From contig NZ_KK073873.1 in assembly GCF_000585355.1 (NCBI RefSeq), positions 2,523,703-2,587,702 on the forward strand: 64,000 bases of DNA, given 5' to 3'. The position numbers and the translations under genes are program-made. Under the pieces are notes generated by a model, which saw nothing but the letters and a program-made list of their open reading frames with translations, did no database searches and was not told the origin of the DNA. This DNA comes from Xylanibacter oryzae DSM 17970 (GTDB lineage Bacteria > Bacteroidota > Bacteroidia > Bacteroidales > Bacteroidaceae). Positions 43,778 through 53,652 of the stretch are shown one piece after another. Every line of letters begins with the position of its first letter. The first letter of the stretch is position 1.

Positions 43778-45025
43778 TTATTTTTGAGAGGCCTTTAGTC
43801 CTATAGACTTAATATAACCAATCTGTGGAATACAATTTTCACATTTTATTTTCTCCAAATACTGGTTTAGTACATCTTTTGCCTTCTCCTGATTAGGACG
43901 AGCATCACGTATATCTTTGTATATTACTCGTTGAGACTCAGCAAACTTTACTACGATACTATCCCATTCGGCAGGGAGCTGCACGGCATTTATGCAAGAA
44001 TTTTCAGGCTTCTTATAAGGCCAGAAAGTATAGCCTATATTGTTTTCACGAAGCATCTTACAGAAACTAGCCTGCCACTCATCTGTGTTATGGCCTGTTT
44101 CACCCATATACATAGGTAATCCTGTCTTATCACGAAAAGAAACTATATTCTGTATGGCTTTAGTGTCTGTACCACCACCATATCTGTGACATGTATACAT
44201 GATCTTATCGTCAAATTTCCAATCAGTAAAGACATCAAAATTACCATTCCATTGAGCGCCGCCAAGAAGGACTATATGATTGTTATCCACTTCTCTTATA
44301 GATTTAACGGCACGCTTATACAATGGTTCCAATTTAGTATTGATATCTTTCATGTTGTCAAAATAAGGAGCGATAGGTTCGTTCAGAAGTTCATAGCCCA
44401 ATATCACGGACTCGTCTTTATATCTGTCTGCTATCTTGCGCCAGATTTCACAGAACAACGACTGACTCTTTTCGCTTTCGAAAAGCCAAGGATAACCATA
44501 ACTATCGTCAATATTATCACCTGTCTGTCCTCCGGGAGCATCGTGCATATCAAGTATCATATACAAATGATTATCACGACACCAGTTTACAAGAGAGTCT
44601 ACACGTGCAAATCCATCCTGATTGGCGTTTAAGCCCATATAGTCTTCGTCTGTAAACAACTTATAGTTAAATGGTACACGTATTGTGTTGGCTCCTATAG
44701 ATGCAAGATACTCAATATCATGACGTGTAACATAATTATCCTTGAACTTACGCCAGAACTCATCAGCTGCATCAGGACCTACCATCTGACAAATAGCATT
44801 ATTTATCATCCAATAGCTATTAGTCTTTTTAAAACCAAACATATAACCTTCAGGATTCAACCAGTTTCCTAAATTTGTACCTACGATAAACAGTTTTTTC
44901 CCGTTGGGTTGTACCAGATTCTTACCATCTATTGTCACAAATTTGCCTTTAGCCATAGCACTTACAGAACCAAATAATGTAAATGCCAGACTTATGCAAA
45001 GTGCAAACTTATATATTCTTTTCAT
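43778..45025 (-). CDS. Secreted GH5 endo- or exo-glucanase
   Basis: A 415-residue exported TIM-barrel enzyme. Signal peptide MKRIYKFALCISLAFTLFGSVSAMA, then GTNLGNWLNPEG, NTIRVPFNYKLF, ILDMHDAPGGQTGD, the acid/base Glu216 in ELLNEP and nucleophile Glu309 in MGETGHN. DMHDAPGGQTG recalls GH5 subfamilies acting on beta-1,3/1,6-glucans, but the subfamily cannot be fixed by eye. The start at Met 45025 is preferred over 45070 because the longer form adds a charged stretch before the signal peptide and runs into the hairpin at 45061-45119. It is the third gene of susC-susD-GH5-GH3-GH3. Confidence 0.9.
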   Translation of the reverse strand: MKRIYKFALCISLAFTLFGSVSAMAKGKFVTIDGKNLVQPNGKKLFIVGTNLGNWLNPEGYMFGFKKTNSYWMINNAICQMVGPDAADEFWRKFKDNYVTRHDIEYLASIGANTIRVPFNYKLFTDEDYMGLNANQDGFARVDSLVNWCRDNHLYMILDMHDAPGGQTGDNIDDSYGYPWLFESEKSQSLFCEIWRKIADRYKDESVILGYELLNEPIAPYFDNMKDINTKLEPLYKRAVKSIREVDNNHIVLLGGAQWNGNFDVFTDWKFDDKIMYTCHRYGGGTDTKAIQNIVSFRDKTGLPMYMGETGHNTDEWQASFCKMLRENNIGYTFWPYKKPENSCINAVQLPAEWDSIVVKFAESQRVIYKDIRDARPNQEKAKDVLNQYLEKIKCENCIPQIGYIKSIGLKASQK

Positions 45026-45060
45026 AATATACTTTTTACCTTTTATTTTTTTACATTTAT

Positions 45061-45119
45061 AAATTAGCAAATATGCCGATAAATTCTATAAATAGAATCA
45101 TTAACATATTTGCTAATTT
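45061..45119 (-). promoter_or_regulatory. Intercistronic hairpin between susD and GH5
   Basis: A perfect 15-bp stem (45061-45075 with 45105-45119) encloses a 29-base loop that itself forms a 6-bp hairpin (45083-45088 with 45093-45098). It fills most of the 102-base gap after susD, the only large gap in this operon. It may be a partial terminator or an RNA-processing and stability element that sets importer and enzyme levels apart. Confidence 0.7.
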
Positions 45120-45127
45120 GATAATCA

Positions 45128-46759
45128 TCAGTATGGATTTTGGACTATTGTTCCTTGAGCTGCATCAACCTCACCCTGAGGTATTGGCAAATACTTTTTA
45201 CTTTCAGTCCATTGTATCCTTTCTGGAATGCCTTGCTTATCATATGCAGTCTTTTGTGCATTCAAGACCTTACCACCACCAGGTTTCAGTACTTCTGCAG
45301 CCTTACCAAAACGTATAAGGTCATAATAACGCTTACCTTCACCAACAAATTCAAGACGACGCTCATTAAGCAAATTATCTAAAGATACTTGTTTTGCAGG
45401 AGCATTCCCTTTGAAGGCACGGTCTCTAACCTGCTGAAAATAATTTTGCGCTTTAGAATTATCACCAGTACGCAATGCTAGTTCAGAAGCATTCAATAGA
45501 GTTTCTGCATAACGATAAATACGTTGATTATTGTCCCATCCAAGGTCACTACTTGCTGTTGCATTAGCATTTCCACCCGGACGACCTAAATATTTTCTTA
45601 AGAAAAGACCGGTATTCTGATAACGTCCTCCATATGTTACATTATCGCCAGTTTGTGCTTTATACTTAACAGCATATGTTTCCATATCCAAGATACCACC
45701 ATCACGACGCTGGTCATTATCTTCATATGCATCGTAGCACTCTTTAGATACATCACAGAAACCCCATCCACTTACGAAATCAGCTTTAGCAGCATAATTA
45801 GGATTTTGTGCTTTATGAGCATCTGAAGCGCTATATGTCAATCCATCAACACCTATCATAGCAGGTACAACAGTTCCACCAGGAGCGTTAGCATTTCCCC
45901 AATCACGTGTACTGCCTTTTGCAAAATAATTTATCTCATATATAGACTCATCGCACCATTCATTTGGCTGTTCCCAAATACTTGAAAAATCATCCATTAG
46001 ACGATACTTATGGCTATTAATGATATCTTCCATATAACCTAAAGCCTGTTTGTATTTGCTTTCATCTTTCTGATACATGACAAAATCAGCATATAACATT
46101 TCGGCAAAAGCCTGTGTGGCATGTCCTGCACGTGTGGCAGTCTCTTTCATTGGAAGTGCTTTGCTCTCAATAACTTTCTCCAAATCGTCTGTTACCAATT
46201 TGTATACATCTGCTTCTGATTTTTGTGGAGCAATATAAGGCATAGCCAAATTCTTATCATAGTATGGAATATTACCCCAATATTTCCACAGCATTAGATA
46301 ATAAAAAGCTCTAGTAGTTTTACCTTCTGCTATATAAGCAGCTTTTTCTGTATCTGATAAAGTTGAAGACTCTGCATCAGCAATGACCAGATTAGATCTA
46401 TTAATACCAGAATAACTAGTAGTCCATGCTCCACTAAAATTCATAAGACTAGTAGATTTATATTGTGATGCAAGGTGTATCTCAGCCTGATCACTTGTAC
46501 TACCACCACCAACATAAAGATCATCACCTTGACTATCTGAAACAAGGAACATAGGACACCAACCAGAAAAATAGTCATACCAATGCATTGGATCGTATGA
46601 GGCTGTAACAGCTTCATCCATACGCGCTTTAGTAGTATAATATCCATTAATAGGAACACTGCTGGACGGTTCTACCTCCAAAAAGCTATCTCCGCATGAC
46701 GTTACAGAAAGTAAGAGTATTCCTATAGCACTGTATTTAAATATATTTAATGTTTTCAT
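45128..46759 (-). CDS. SusD/RagB-family lipoprotein
   Basis: A 543-residue surface lipoprotein. Signal and lipobox SVTSCG (Cys22), SusD-type N-terminus (FLEVEPSSSVPINGYYTTKARMDEAVTASYD), TPR helices (FYYLMLWKYWGNIPYY), and the C-terminal signature ERRLEFVGEGKRYYDLIRFGKA, followed by KKYLPIPQGEVDA and VQNPY. It binds glycan at the cell surface and closes over the SusC barrel. It lies 21 bases after susC. Confidence 0.95.
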   Translation of the reverse strand: MKTLNIFKYSAIGILLLSVTSCGDSFLEVEPSSSVPINGYYTTKARMDEAVTASYDPMHWYDYFSGWCPMFLVSDSQGDDLYVGGGSTSDQAEIHLASQYKSTSLMNFSGAWTTSYSGINRSNLVIADAESSTLSDTEKAAYIAEGKTTRAFYYLMLWKYWGNIPYYDKNLAMPYIAPQKSEADVYKLVTDDLEKVIESKALPMKETATRAGHATQAFAEMLYADFVMYQKDESKYKQALGYMEDIINSHKYRLMDDFSSIWEQPNEWCDESIYEINYFAKGSTRDWGNANAPGGTVVPAMIGVDGLTYSASDAHKAQNPNYAAKADFVSGWGFCDVSKECYDAYEDNDQRRDGGILDMETYAVKYKAQTGDNVTYGGRYQNTGLFLRKYLGRPGGNANATASSDLGWDNNQRIYRYAETLLNASELALRTGDNSKAQNYFQQVRDRAFKGNAPAKQVSLDNLLNERRLEFVGEGKRYYDLIRFGKAAEVLKPGGGKVLNAQKTAYDKQGIPERIQWTESKKYLPIPQGEVDAAQGTIVQNPY

Positions 46760-46780
46760 ATTTTATATTTATTAAGATAA

Positions 46781-49700
46781 TTAAAATGTTATATTTGCAC
46801 CGATAGTTATAGTACGGTTCTGAGGATAATATCCACGATCAATACCAGACTGAGTACCATAGAATATTTCAGGTTCCATGCCTTTATAGCCAGTTAATGT
46901 AAGAAGATTCTCTGCAGCTACATATAAACGTAAATTAGAGATAAAAACATGTTCTGTTATAGACTGAGGAAGAGTATAACCCAATTGTATATTCTTAAGT
47001 CTTAGATAAGAACCATTTTTGATATAAAGATCAGATACACGATAATTATCATTATCATTTTTCCAAGTAAAACGAGGCATTGAATTTGAAGTTCCCTCAC
47101 CATGCCATCTGTCCATATATTCTTGAGGAAGATTCACATAACGAAGATCTAGACGGCGAGTTGCATCAAATATTTTATTGCCAATAGATCCTGCCCACAA
47201 CATAGAAAGGTCAAAGTTTCTCCAACTAGCATTGATAGTAACTCCATATGTCCAATCAGGATCTCCTTTACCTATTTTTGTTTTATCATTATCATCAATA
47301 ACACCATCATTGTTATAATCTACAAAAATGACATCACCTGGTTGAGCATTAGGTTGCATCTTCTGACCTTTAGAATTAACATAATTGTTTACCTGGTCCA
47401 TATTCTGGAATATCCCGGCAGTCTTGTAACCATAGAAATATGGATAAGGCTGTCCATTTTCAGCACGACTTACATTACCAATCTGATGAACATTATCATA
47501 TGTCTCAAATCCAGCTGCATTGCCTAGTTTTATTAATTTATTTTTCAGATAACTTATATTACCTGATGTGTTGAACTTGAATTCTCCTAAATTGAACTTA
47601 TATGATGCCTCAAATTCAATACCTGAATTTTGCATATCTCCAACATTACCCCAAGGTTTTGATTCTCCTAGATATGATGGTATACTCATTTCCTTAAGCA
47701 TACCGTTTGTTTTCTTCTTAAACCAATCTACTGTAAATGTTAGAGAGTTATTCAAGAAACCAAAATCAATACCAGCATCATACTGTTCAGATTCTTCCCA
47801 TTTCAAATCTTCATTTGGCGTTCCTGTTGGTTTACTTCCCTTTACAACTGTCTGATTAGAGCCATCTCCAAAGGCATAGTTATTACCCATTGCAACATTT
47901 GCAGTATAGCGGAATGCTCCAATATTCTCATTACCATTTTTACCCCAACTTAAACGAATTTTCATATTTGTGAACCAAGAAGGACGATCAGCCATGAAAT
48001 TTTCATTTGTTACATTCCATCCTAAAGATACAGAAGGGAATGTACCCCATTTATGGTTAGGACCAAAATTAGAAGAACCATCACGACGCATTGTCATTTG
48101 CAACATATAGCGCTCTGCATAGTTATAACTAAAACGACCAAAATAAGATGCTAATGTATGGGGATCAAATAATCCTCCATAAACATCACGTTTTCCATCT
48201 GTCTTAAGACCTGTTGTGAAATCCAAATTAGCTTTATCTCCATCTATTTCTATCATATCTTCTGCAGAACCACCAATTTTGCGTCCGGTATATTTTATTG
48301 CAGACTGTCCTAAAACTACAGAAATGCTATGTTTTCCAAATGTTTTATCATATGAAAGAACATTTTCAACTTGCCAACGACATCCTCTATTCATTGAAGA
48401 ATAAACAGAAGATTTATCATTGTGTGCATTAACACCAATATAATAAGGATATGAATAACCATCATCACCCCAGAAAGATAGGTCTACGCCATAACTTGTG
48501 CGGAATTTTAATGCATCCCATAAATTAAGTTCTGCATAAAAGTTCGCTACGAATTTATCACTGTTACTTTTTGTCCCTGGCAAAGAAAGATATGCTAGAG
48601 GATTAGTTATTTCATTAAAATCATTAGTTGGGATATTAAGAAGACGACCAGAATTTTTATCATTAACCAGTGGTCCATATTTACTGACCTCACCAGTATA
48701 AGTAGATCTTAAAGCATCTTCATTTTCTGGATATACACTCATCAAAGGAGACAAGAACAAAGCATTGCCCAATGCAGAACCTGTAAGATTATTAGTTTCA
48801 ATACTGGTACTATTAATCCTTGAATAAGCAACATTTACGCCTACTTTCATTTTATGTAACCAATTACGGTCTTTTGATACATCAAAGACTCTATAATTAG
48901 TATTACTACGTATAGAAAGCCTATCATAATTACTTCTATCATAATTACCACCTATAGTACCTTCTTGTTTATAATACCCAAGTGACAAGAAGTAGTCTAA
49001 ATTTTCTGATGCGCCACTTAAACTAATCTGATGATTTTGTACGGGAGCATTATCATTAAACAATTCTTTCTGCCAATTTGTATTAGAAGTACCGAAACTA
49101 GCAAGTTTTGCATCAATACTATTATCACCTGCATAACCTGCTGCTTCTTTCATCAATGTGCTGTAATCATCTGCATCCATCATATTCCTTTTACGCCATG
49201 GATTTTGCCATCCAAACGAAACATCATATTTTACCTTTACTTTACCCAATTTACCTGTCTTTGTAGTAACTAGTACTACACCATTAGCAGCACGAGCTCC
49301 ATACACAGCACCAGAAGCAGCATCTTTAAGTATTTCTATACTCTCTATATCACTAGGATTAAGATAATCGATACCGCCATCTATAGGCATGCCATCTACA
49401 ATATAAAGAGGGTCTGAATTGTTGATTGTTCCATTACCACGTATACGGATTTTGCTTGATGCGCCAGGCTGACCTCCACCTGTTGTAACTTGAACACCTG
49501 ATACTAGACCTTTTAAAGCCCCATCAATTCTTACAGGCTGAGTCTTCCCCAATTCATCTGCTCCGACTTTCGCAATAGATGCAGTAACAACACTTTTCTT
49601 TTGTACACCATATCCTACTACTACAACTTCATTAAGTGATGCTGCATTTTCATCAAGTGTAATCTTCATATTTGAAGATACTTTTATTTCTTTGGTTTTA

Positions 49701-49930
49701 TAACCTATATAAGAAATTGAAAGAATTGAACCTGCATCAGTTGACACACTAAAATTACCATCTAAATCAGTTACTGTGCCAGTGGAAGTTCCTTTTTGTA
49801 CAACAGACGCACCAATAATTGGATCGCCATGATTATCTACTACGACACCTTTGTATGTCGATTTCTGAGCAAAAGTTGTTATTGAGACCAATAAAGTCAA
49901 CAATAAGATTAAATACCTTTTCTTTTTCAT
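46781..49930 (-). CDS. SusC/RagA-family TonB-linked outer membrane protein
   Basis: A 1,049-residue transporter. Signal peptide MKKKRYLILLLTLLVSITTFAQ, carboxypeptidase-D-like domain (YKGVVVDNHGDPIIGASVVQKGTSTGTVTDLDG), NEVVVVGYGVQKK TonB-box region, plug with LYIVDGMPIDGG and DAASGAVYGARAANGVV, and a barrel ending in NITF. It heads the susC-susD-GH5-GH3-GH3 operon. A -7 box is at 49981-49988. The DUF6377-type regulator upstream, on the same strand, is the obvious candidate controller. Confidence 0.96.
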   Translation of the reverse strand: MKKKRYLILLLTLLVSITTFAQKSTYKGVVVDNHGDPIIGASVVQKGTSTGTVTDLDGNFSVSTDAGSILSISYIGYKTKEIKVSSNMKITLDENAASLNEVVVVGYGVQKKSVVTASIAKVGADELGKTQPVRIDGALKGLVSGVQVTTGGGQPGASSKIRIRGNGTINNSDPLYIVDGMPIDGGIDYLNPSDIESIEILKDAASGAVYGARAANGVVLVTTKTGKLGKVKVKYDVSFGWQNPWRKRNMMDADDYSTLMKEAAGYAGDNSIDAKLASFGTSNTNWQKELFNDNAPVQNHQISLSGASENLDYFLSLGYYKQEGTIGGNYDRSNYDRLSIRSNTNYRVFDVSKDRNWLHKMKVGVNVAYSRINSTSIETNNLTGSALGNALFLSPLMSVYPENEDALRSTYTGEVSKYGPLVNDKNSGRLLNIPTNDFNEITNPLAYLSLPGTKSNSDKFVANFYAELNLWDALKFRTSYGVDLSFWGDDGYSYPYYIGVNAHNDKSSVYSSMNRGCRWQVENVLSYDKTFGKHSISVVLGQSAIKYTGRKIGGSAEDMIEIDGDKANLDFTTGLKTDGKRDVYGGLFDPHTLASYFGRFSYNYAERYMLQMTMRRDGSSNFGPNHKWGTFPSVSLGWNVTNENFMADRPSWFTNMKIRLSWGKNGNENIGAFRYTANVAMGNNYAFGDGSNQTVVKGSKPTGTPNEDLKWEESEQYDAGIDFGFLNNSLTFTVDWFKKKTNGMLKEMSIPSYLGESKPWGNVGDMQNSGIEFEASYKFNLGEFKFNTSGNISYLKNKLIKLGNAAGFETYDNVHQIGNVSRAENGQPYPYFYGYKTAGIFQNMDQVNNYVNSKGQKMQPNAQPGDVIFVDYNNDGVIDDNDKTKIGKGDPDWTYGVTINASWRNFDLSMLWAGSIGNKIFDATRRLDLRYVNLPQEYMDRWHGEGTSNSMPRFTWKNDNDNYRVSDLYIKNGSYLRLKNIQLGYTLPQSITEHVFISNLRLYVAAENLLTLTGYKGMEPEIFYGTQSGIDRGYYPQNRTITIGANITF

Positions 49931-49980
49931 ACTTAATTTATTAGATTAATATATACGTTAACACTTTAATTGTGATGCTG

Positions 49981-49988
49981 CAAAAGTA
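49981..49988 (-). promoter_or_regulatory. -7 box of the susC-susD-GH5-GH3-GH3 operon
   Basis: The minus strand reads TACTTTTG 51 bases before the ATG. The -33 region lacks TTTG at the right distance, which fits an activator-dependent promoter. Confidence 0.55.
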
Positions 49989-50063
49989 GCACAAAATATT
50001 AAGGTTATTTCACCATTGTGTATAAAAAGTGGATGAAATTTCGGAAGTATTTTTGCTAATCAG

Positions 50064-50085
50064 CTCATAATCAATAAATTATGAG
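50064..50085. promoter_or_regulatory. 8-bp inverted repeat upstream of the PUL promoter
   Basis: CTCATAAT (50064-50071) and ATTATGAG (50078-50085) form a dyad centred about 85 bases upstream of the -7 box. It is either an activator site or the end of the upstream regulator transcript. Confidence 0.45.
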
Positions 50086-50198
50086 TTAATGCCTCTCACG
50101 GAAAAGTGGACACAATATAGAAGTATTATAAATATATAAAATCACAAAAGGTATCCATCTTATATACTTAATAAAATCTCAGAATGTATAAATAGTAT

Positions 50199-51842
50199 TT
50201 AAATTTTCATACCTATCTCTTTTACTTTCTTCTCAAAATCATCACGGCCACATATTGCGTTTTTCTTTATTCTGGCGCGATAGTTATATATAGAATTAGG
50301 AGAATATCTTAGGAACTCTGCAATACGTGAACTCTCGTCTATACCTAAACGTATAAGCGCAAAAATACGCAAGTCGGTAGTAAGTTTGCTCCTATCAGAA
50401 AGCTTTATCCTACATTCCTCTTTTAAAAGAGAGTTAAAATCATCAATAAAATTAGGGAACAAATGTAAAAAGACTGAATCAAAATTATCAAACAACTCCT
50501 TTAATTCACTATCCTTCAGTGTCTGAGAACTCGTCATTGACAAAATCTCCTTAAACTGATTGCATTTGGCCATACGCCTTACCTTTATACGATAGTTATC
50601 CAACTTATCAATATACTCTGAACAAATGCTTAAAAACTTGCCAATATACTCATCCTTAACTATATTCGACTCATTAAGCCGTCGATTTACTAACGACAGT
50701 TCTGCGTTCGACTCATTTAGTTTTCCATTAAGCGATTCCAATTCATTATTTGTATCACTCAAGTCATTACGAGCTATTTTTAATTGTGTCTCTTTGCGGA
50801 AAACACTTACTAGCAAAACAAGCAGGACAAAAGATAACACACTTACAACTACAATCATCGTAGATAATGAATGATTAGCCGTCTTTAGCTTTTCCTTATA
50901 TTTGTTGCTTATCATTGTAAGAATAGGAGATACAAGCCATCCACGCATATGAGTACTGAATGTAGATATGCACGACCATGAATATTCTATATATCTGTAT
51001 GAGCGTTCTACATCTCCATCTCTATTTACAAGATCTGCCAGACTCCACAATGATGACTGATCCATAACAGAACACTTAATATCATATAAAGCTGATACGC
51101 AAAGCCAATATTTCTGCATCTTTACGTCTTTCATATTCTTATATATCTCCGAACGGAAAAAAGCTACGATAGCATTATCATGTGTTCCCGGCTTTACTTT
51201 TTTCATCCATCTGTCATTGTACATCAATGACTCTTTATATTTACCTTCATTACAAAGTTGTACTGATTTCTGGTATAAATACATAGTGGTATTGCTGCCA
51301 AGGAATTTATACAATTGAGAAAGATAATTGTCGGATGTCTTAAAATATACTTGTTTCATTTTATTGTCTTTCGCATAAAAAGCCATATCTCCATACAAAT
51401 GACAAAGACCATAATAATAGTCTACAATGTTACTTCCTTTTATTTTATTTTTATCAATAAGGCTGTAATAGTATTGAGCCTCGGTATAAAAACCTGCTAC
51501 AGCAAACTGATGAGCTATCAATATATAAGCTCTGACCTTCAAATCCTCACGATGAAGGTCTTCTGAAATTTGAATACATCTATTGAGATATGATATGGCT
51601 GAATCATTCATCAACGCATGATATTCTTCATATAATTTGAGACCAATATTATATTTCCCTATTCCATTATTTGCATATCTGTATTGATTCTTCAATTCAT
51701 CTATTCTAAATTGCTTATTACGCATATATTCACTTGAATTGGCTATTGCTTTATCAAGACATGTATACATTGAATCGAGGTTTTGTGCATTACAGCCAAA
51801 AACCAGACATACAAAAAATAAAAGAAGGAAAGTCCTTTTCAT
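50199..51842 (-). CDS. Membrane-spanning TPR/coiled-coil/HTH regulator (DUF6377 type)
   Basis: A 547-residue paralogue of the regulator at 36771. Signal peptide with a Cys near the cleavage site (LLFFVCLVFGCNAQ), periplasmic helical repeats (YHALMNDSAISYLNRCIQISEDL, AGFYTEAQYYYSLI), a membrane helix (MIVVVSVLSFVLLVLLVSVF), a coiled coil, and the conserved cytoplasmic domain (DEYIGKFLSICSEYIDKLDNYR) with a C-terminal HTH (SSRIAEFLRYSPNSIYNYRARIK). The coiled coil is 14 residues shorter than in the 36771 protein. It lies directly upstream of the susC operon on the same strand, a placement typical of PUL regulators. Confidence 0.87.
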   Translation of the reverse strand: MKRTFLLLFFVCLVFGCNAQNLDSMYTCLDKAIANSSEYMRNKQFRIDELKNQYRYANNGIGKYNIGLKLYEEYHALMNDSAISYLNRCIQISEDLHREDLKVRAYILIAHQFAVAGFYTEAQYYYSLIDKNKIKGSNIVDYYYGLCHLYGDMAFYAKDNKMKQVYFKTSDNYLSQLYKFLGSNTTMYLYQKSVQLCNEGKYKESLMYNDRWMKKVKPGTHDNAIVAFFRSEIYKNMKDVKMQKYWLCVSALYDIKCSVMDQSSLWSLADLVNRDGDVERSYRYIEYSWSCISTFSTHMRGWLVSPILTMISNKYKEKLKTANHSLSTMIVVVSVLSFVLLVLLVSVFRKETQLKIARNDLSDTNNELESLNGKLNESNAELSLVNRRLNESNIVKDEYIGKFLSICSEYIDKLDNYRIKVRRMAKCNQFKEILSMTSSQTLKDSELKELFDNFDSVFLHLFPNFIDDFNSLLKEECRIKLSDRSKLTTDLRIFALIRLGIDESSRIAEFLRYSPNSIYNYRARIKKNAICGRDDFEKKVKEIGMKI

Positions 51843-51865
51843 AATAATTTTGAATAGTTACATTG

Positions 51866-51873
51866 CAAAGATA
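51866..51873 (-). promoter_or_regulatory. -7 box of the 50199-51842 regulator
   Basis: TATCTTTG on the minus strand, 24 bases before the ATG at 51842. Confidence 0.5.
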
Positions 51874-52080
51874 ATATATCTTTTTAATATCTATGAATTA
51901 CCTTCTTCATTTTTTACATAAATGTACGTAGTCCGACTTATATTAAATATTCAATAATCCACATTTTTTATTTATTATAATTATCGTATCTGATTATATA
52001 TCAATACGTTAAGATTTACGATCCACAATATTGGTCCACATTATGACCTTTGTCTTAAATTTGGTTTCATTTTTAATATC

Positions 52081-52088
52081 TAATTTTG
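52081..52088 (+). promoter_or_regulatory. -7 box of the GH30 gene
   Basis: TAATTTTG lies 73 bases before the ATG at 52162. No -33 element is seen at the right distance. Confidence 0.5.
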
Positions 52089-52161
52089 CAATAGATTCTA
52101 AAATAGAAATCTAATAATGTGAGATCTAATTAAATTAATAACTTTTGTAAAATTGAAGACT

Positions 52162-53652
52162 ATGAAGAGAAAGACAAGGAAATTGCTAATCATCACAATG
52201 ATAGGTTTTATACCATTAGTGTCGTGTGGCAGTAGCAATTCTATAAGCGATGACCCGTCAGGAACAACAGGTGGCACTGTCACAGGTAAAGCAACCGTAT
52301 ATATGACATCTGCTACAGGTATGTATTCGTTAACTAAAATAAATGCTGATATATTATCCGGTGACAATAATAAAAGTGCTGATATAGAGATCAACCCTTC
52401 GCTGACTTATCAGACTATGGATGGTTTTGGGGCTGCTATTACATACAGCACTGCATACAATCTATTGAAGATGTCACAGACTGACAGGACTAATTTTCTA
52501 CGCAAGACATTCTCTGATACAGACGGATACGGATTCAGTTATGTAAGAATCTCTATTGGATGTTCAGATTTTTCTAGCAAGGAATACACATGTTGTGACA
52601 ATCCGGGAATTGAAAATTTTGGACTTCAATCAGACGACATAAATTATGTTATACCTGTAATGAAAGAAATTCTTGCTATCAACCCACATCTAAAGGTTAT
52701 AGGATCACCATGGACATGCCCACAATGGATGAAAGTAGAAGACATTAATAATAAGACACCTCACAATAGTTGGACAGACGGTCATCTTAATCCTGATTAT
52801 TATCAGACTTATTCAGACTATTTCGTGAAATGGATTAATGCATATCAAAGTGCAGGTATACCTATATATGCCATTACTCCTCAGAATGAGCCACTCAACA
52901 AAGGCAATTGTGCATCACTATATATGCCTTGGTCTGAAGAAGCTGATTTTCTGAAGGTATTAACTCCAACATTCAAGAAGAACGGATTGACAACCAAGAT
53001 TTATGCATACGATCATAATTATGATGCCTATTCATATCCACTCAATGTATATAAAACTATGGATGGCTATGAAGGCTCCGAATATGTAGTAGGTGCAGCC
53101 TTTCATAACTATCTTGGCGATGAAAGTTCACTGGATGCTATGCACAATAGCCGCCCTGATAAAGGATTGATATTTTCAGAGGCTTCTATAGGAACATGGA
53201 ACGACGGTAGAAATTTAAGAACCCGTCTGCTAGACGACATGCAGCATATAGCCTTGGGCACTGTAAATAAATATTGTACAGCTGTAATAGTATGGAACCT
53301 GATGCTTGATAGCAATATGGGACCTAATCTTGACGGAGGCTGTCAGACCTGTTATGGTGCTGTAGATATCAATAAGAATGACTACAAGACAATTAGTTTG
53401 AATTCGCACTATTATGTAATAGCTCATCTCTCTTCTGTGATAAAACCCGGAGCTGTGCGTATAGGCACTACTGAAAAAAGTCTTGCTATAAATGGTATTA
53501 TTTATTCAGCATTTAAAAATACAGACGGTTCTTATGGAATGGTATTATGCAACACATCTGCTATGCAACAAAACATATCAATCGGTGATAGCAAAAATAC
53601 AATAAAAGTTATTATACCGGCTAAGAGTGTGGTCTCCACACAATGGCAATAA
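52162..53652 (+). CDS. GH30 lipoprotein, probable beta-1,6-glucanase or glucosylceramidase-type enzyme
   Basis: A 496-residue lipoprotein. Signal with lipobox PLVSCG (about residue 22) and a polar linker, then a GH30 barrel: YQTMDGFGAAITYSTAYNLL, FSYVRISIGCSDFS, GSPWTCPQWMK, acid/base Glu243 in TPQNEP and nucleophile Glu340 in IFSEAS. A C-terminal beta-sandwich (HYYVIAHLSSVIKPGAVRIG) completes the family layout. The ATG at 52162 is used; a TTG nine bases earlier is in frame but less likely. By relatives in Bacteroides yeast-glucan loci, beta-1,6-glucan is a likely substrate, which is inference. It is divergent from the regulator at 50199. Confidence 0.88.
   Translation: MKRKTRKLLIITMIGFIPLVSCGSSNSISDDPSGTTGGTVTGKATVYMTSATGMYSLTKINADILSGDNNKSADIEINPSLTYQTMDGFGAAITYSTAYNLLKMSQTDRTNFLRKTFSDTDGYGFSYVRISIGCSDFSSKEYTCCDNPGIENFGLQSDDINYVIPVMKEILAINPHLKVIGSPWTCPQWMKVEDINNKTPHNSWTDGHLNPDYYQTYSDYFVKWINAYQSAGIPIYAITPQNEPLNKGNCASLYMPWSEEADFLKVLTPTFKKNGLTTKIYAYDHNYDAYSYPLNVYKTMDGYEGSEYVVGAAFHNYLGDESSLDAMHNSRPDKGLIFSEASIGTWNDGRNLRTRLLDDMQHIALGTVNKYCTAVIVWNLMLDSNMGPNLDGGCQTCYGAVDINKNDYKTISLNSHYYVIAHLSSVIKPGAVRIGTTEKSLAINGIIYSAFKNTDGSYGMVLCNTSAMQQNISIGDSKNTIKVIIPAKSVVSTQWQ

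Larger units (their letters stand above)
51843..52161. other. Divergent intergenic region between regulator and GH30
   Basis: It holds the regulator -7 box (51866-51873) and a -7 box for GH30 (52081-52088). No further gene or strong repeat is seen. Confidence 0.5.
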
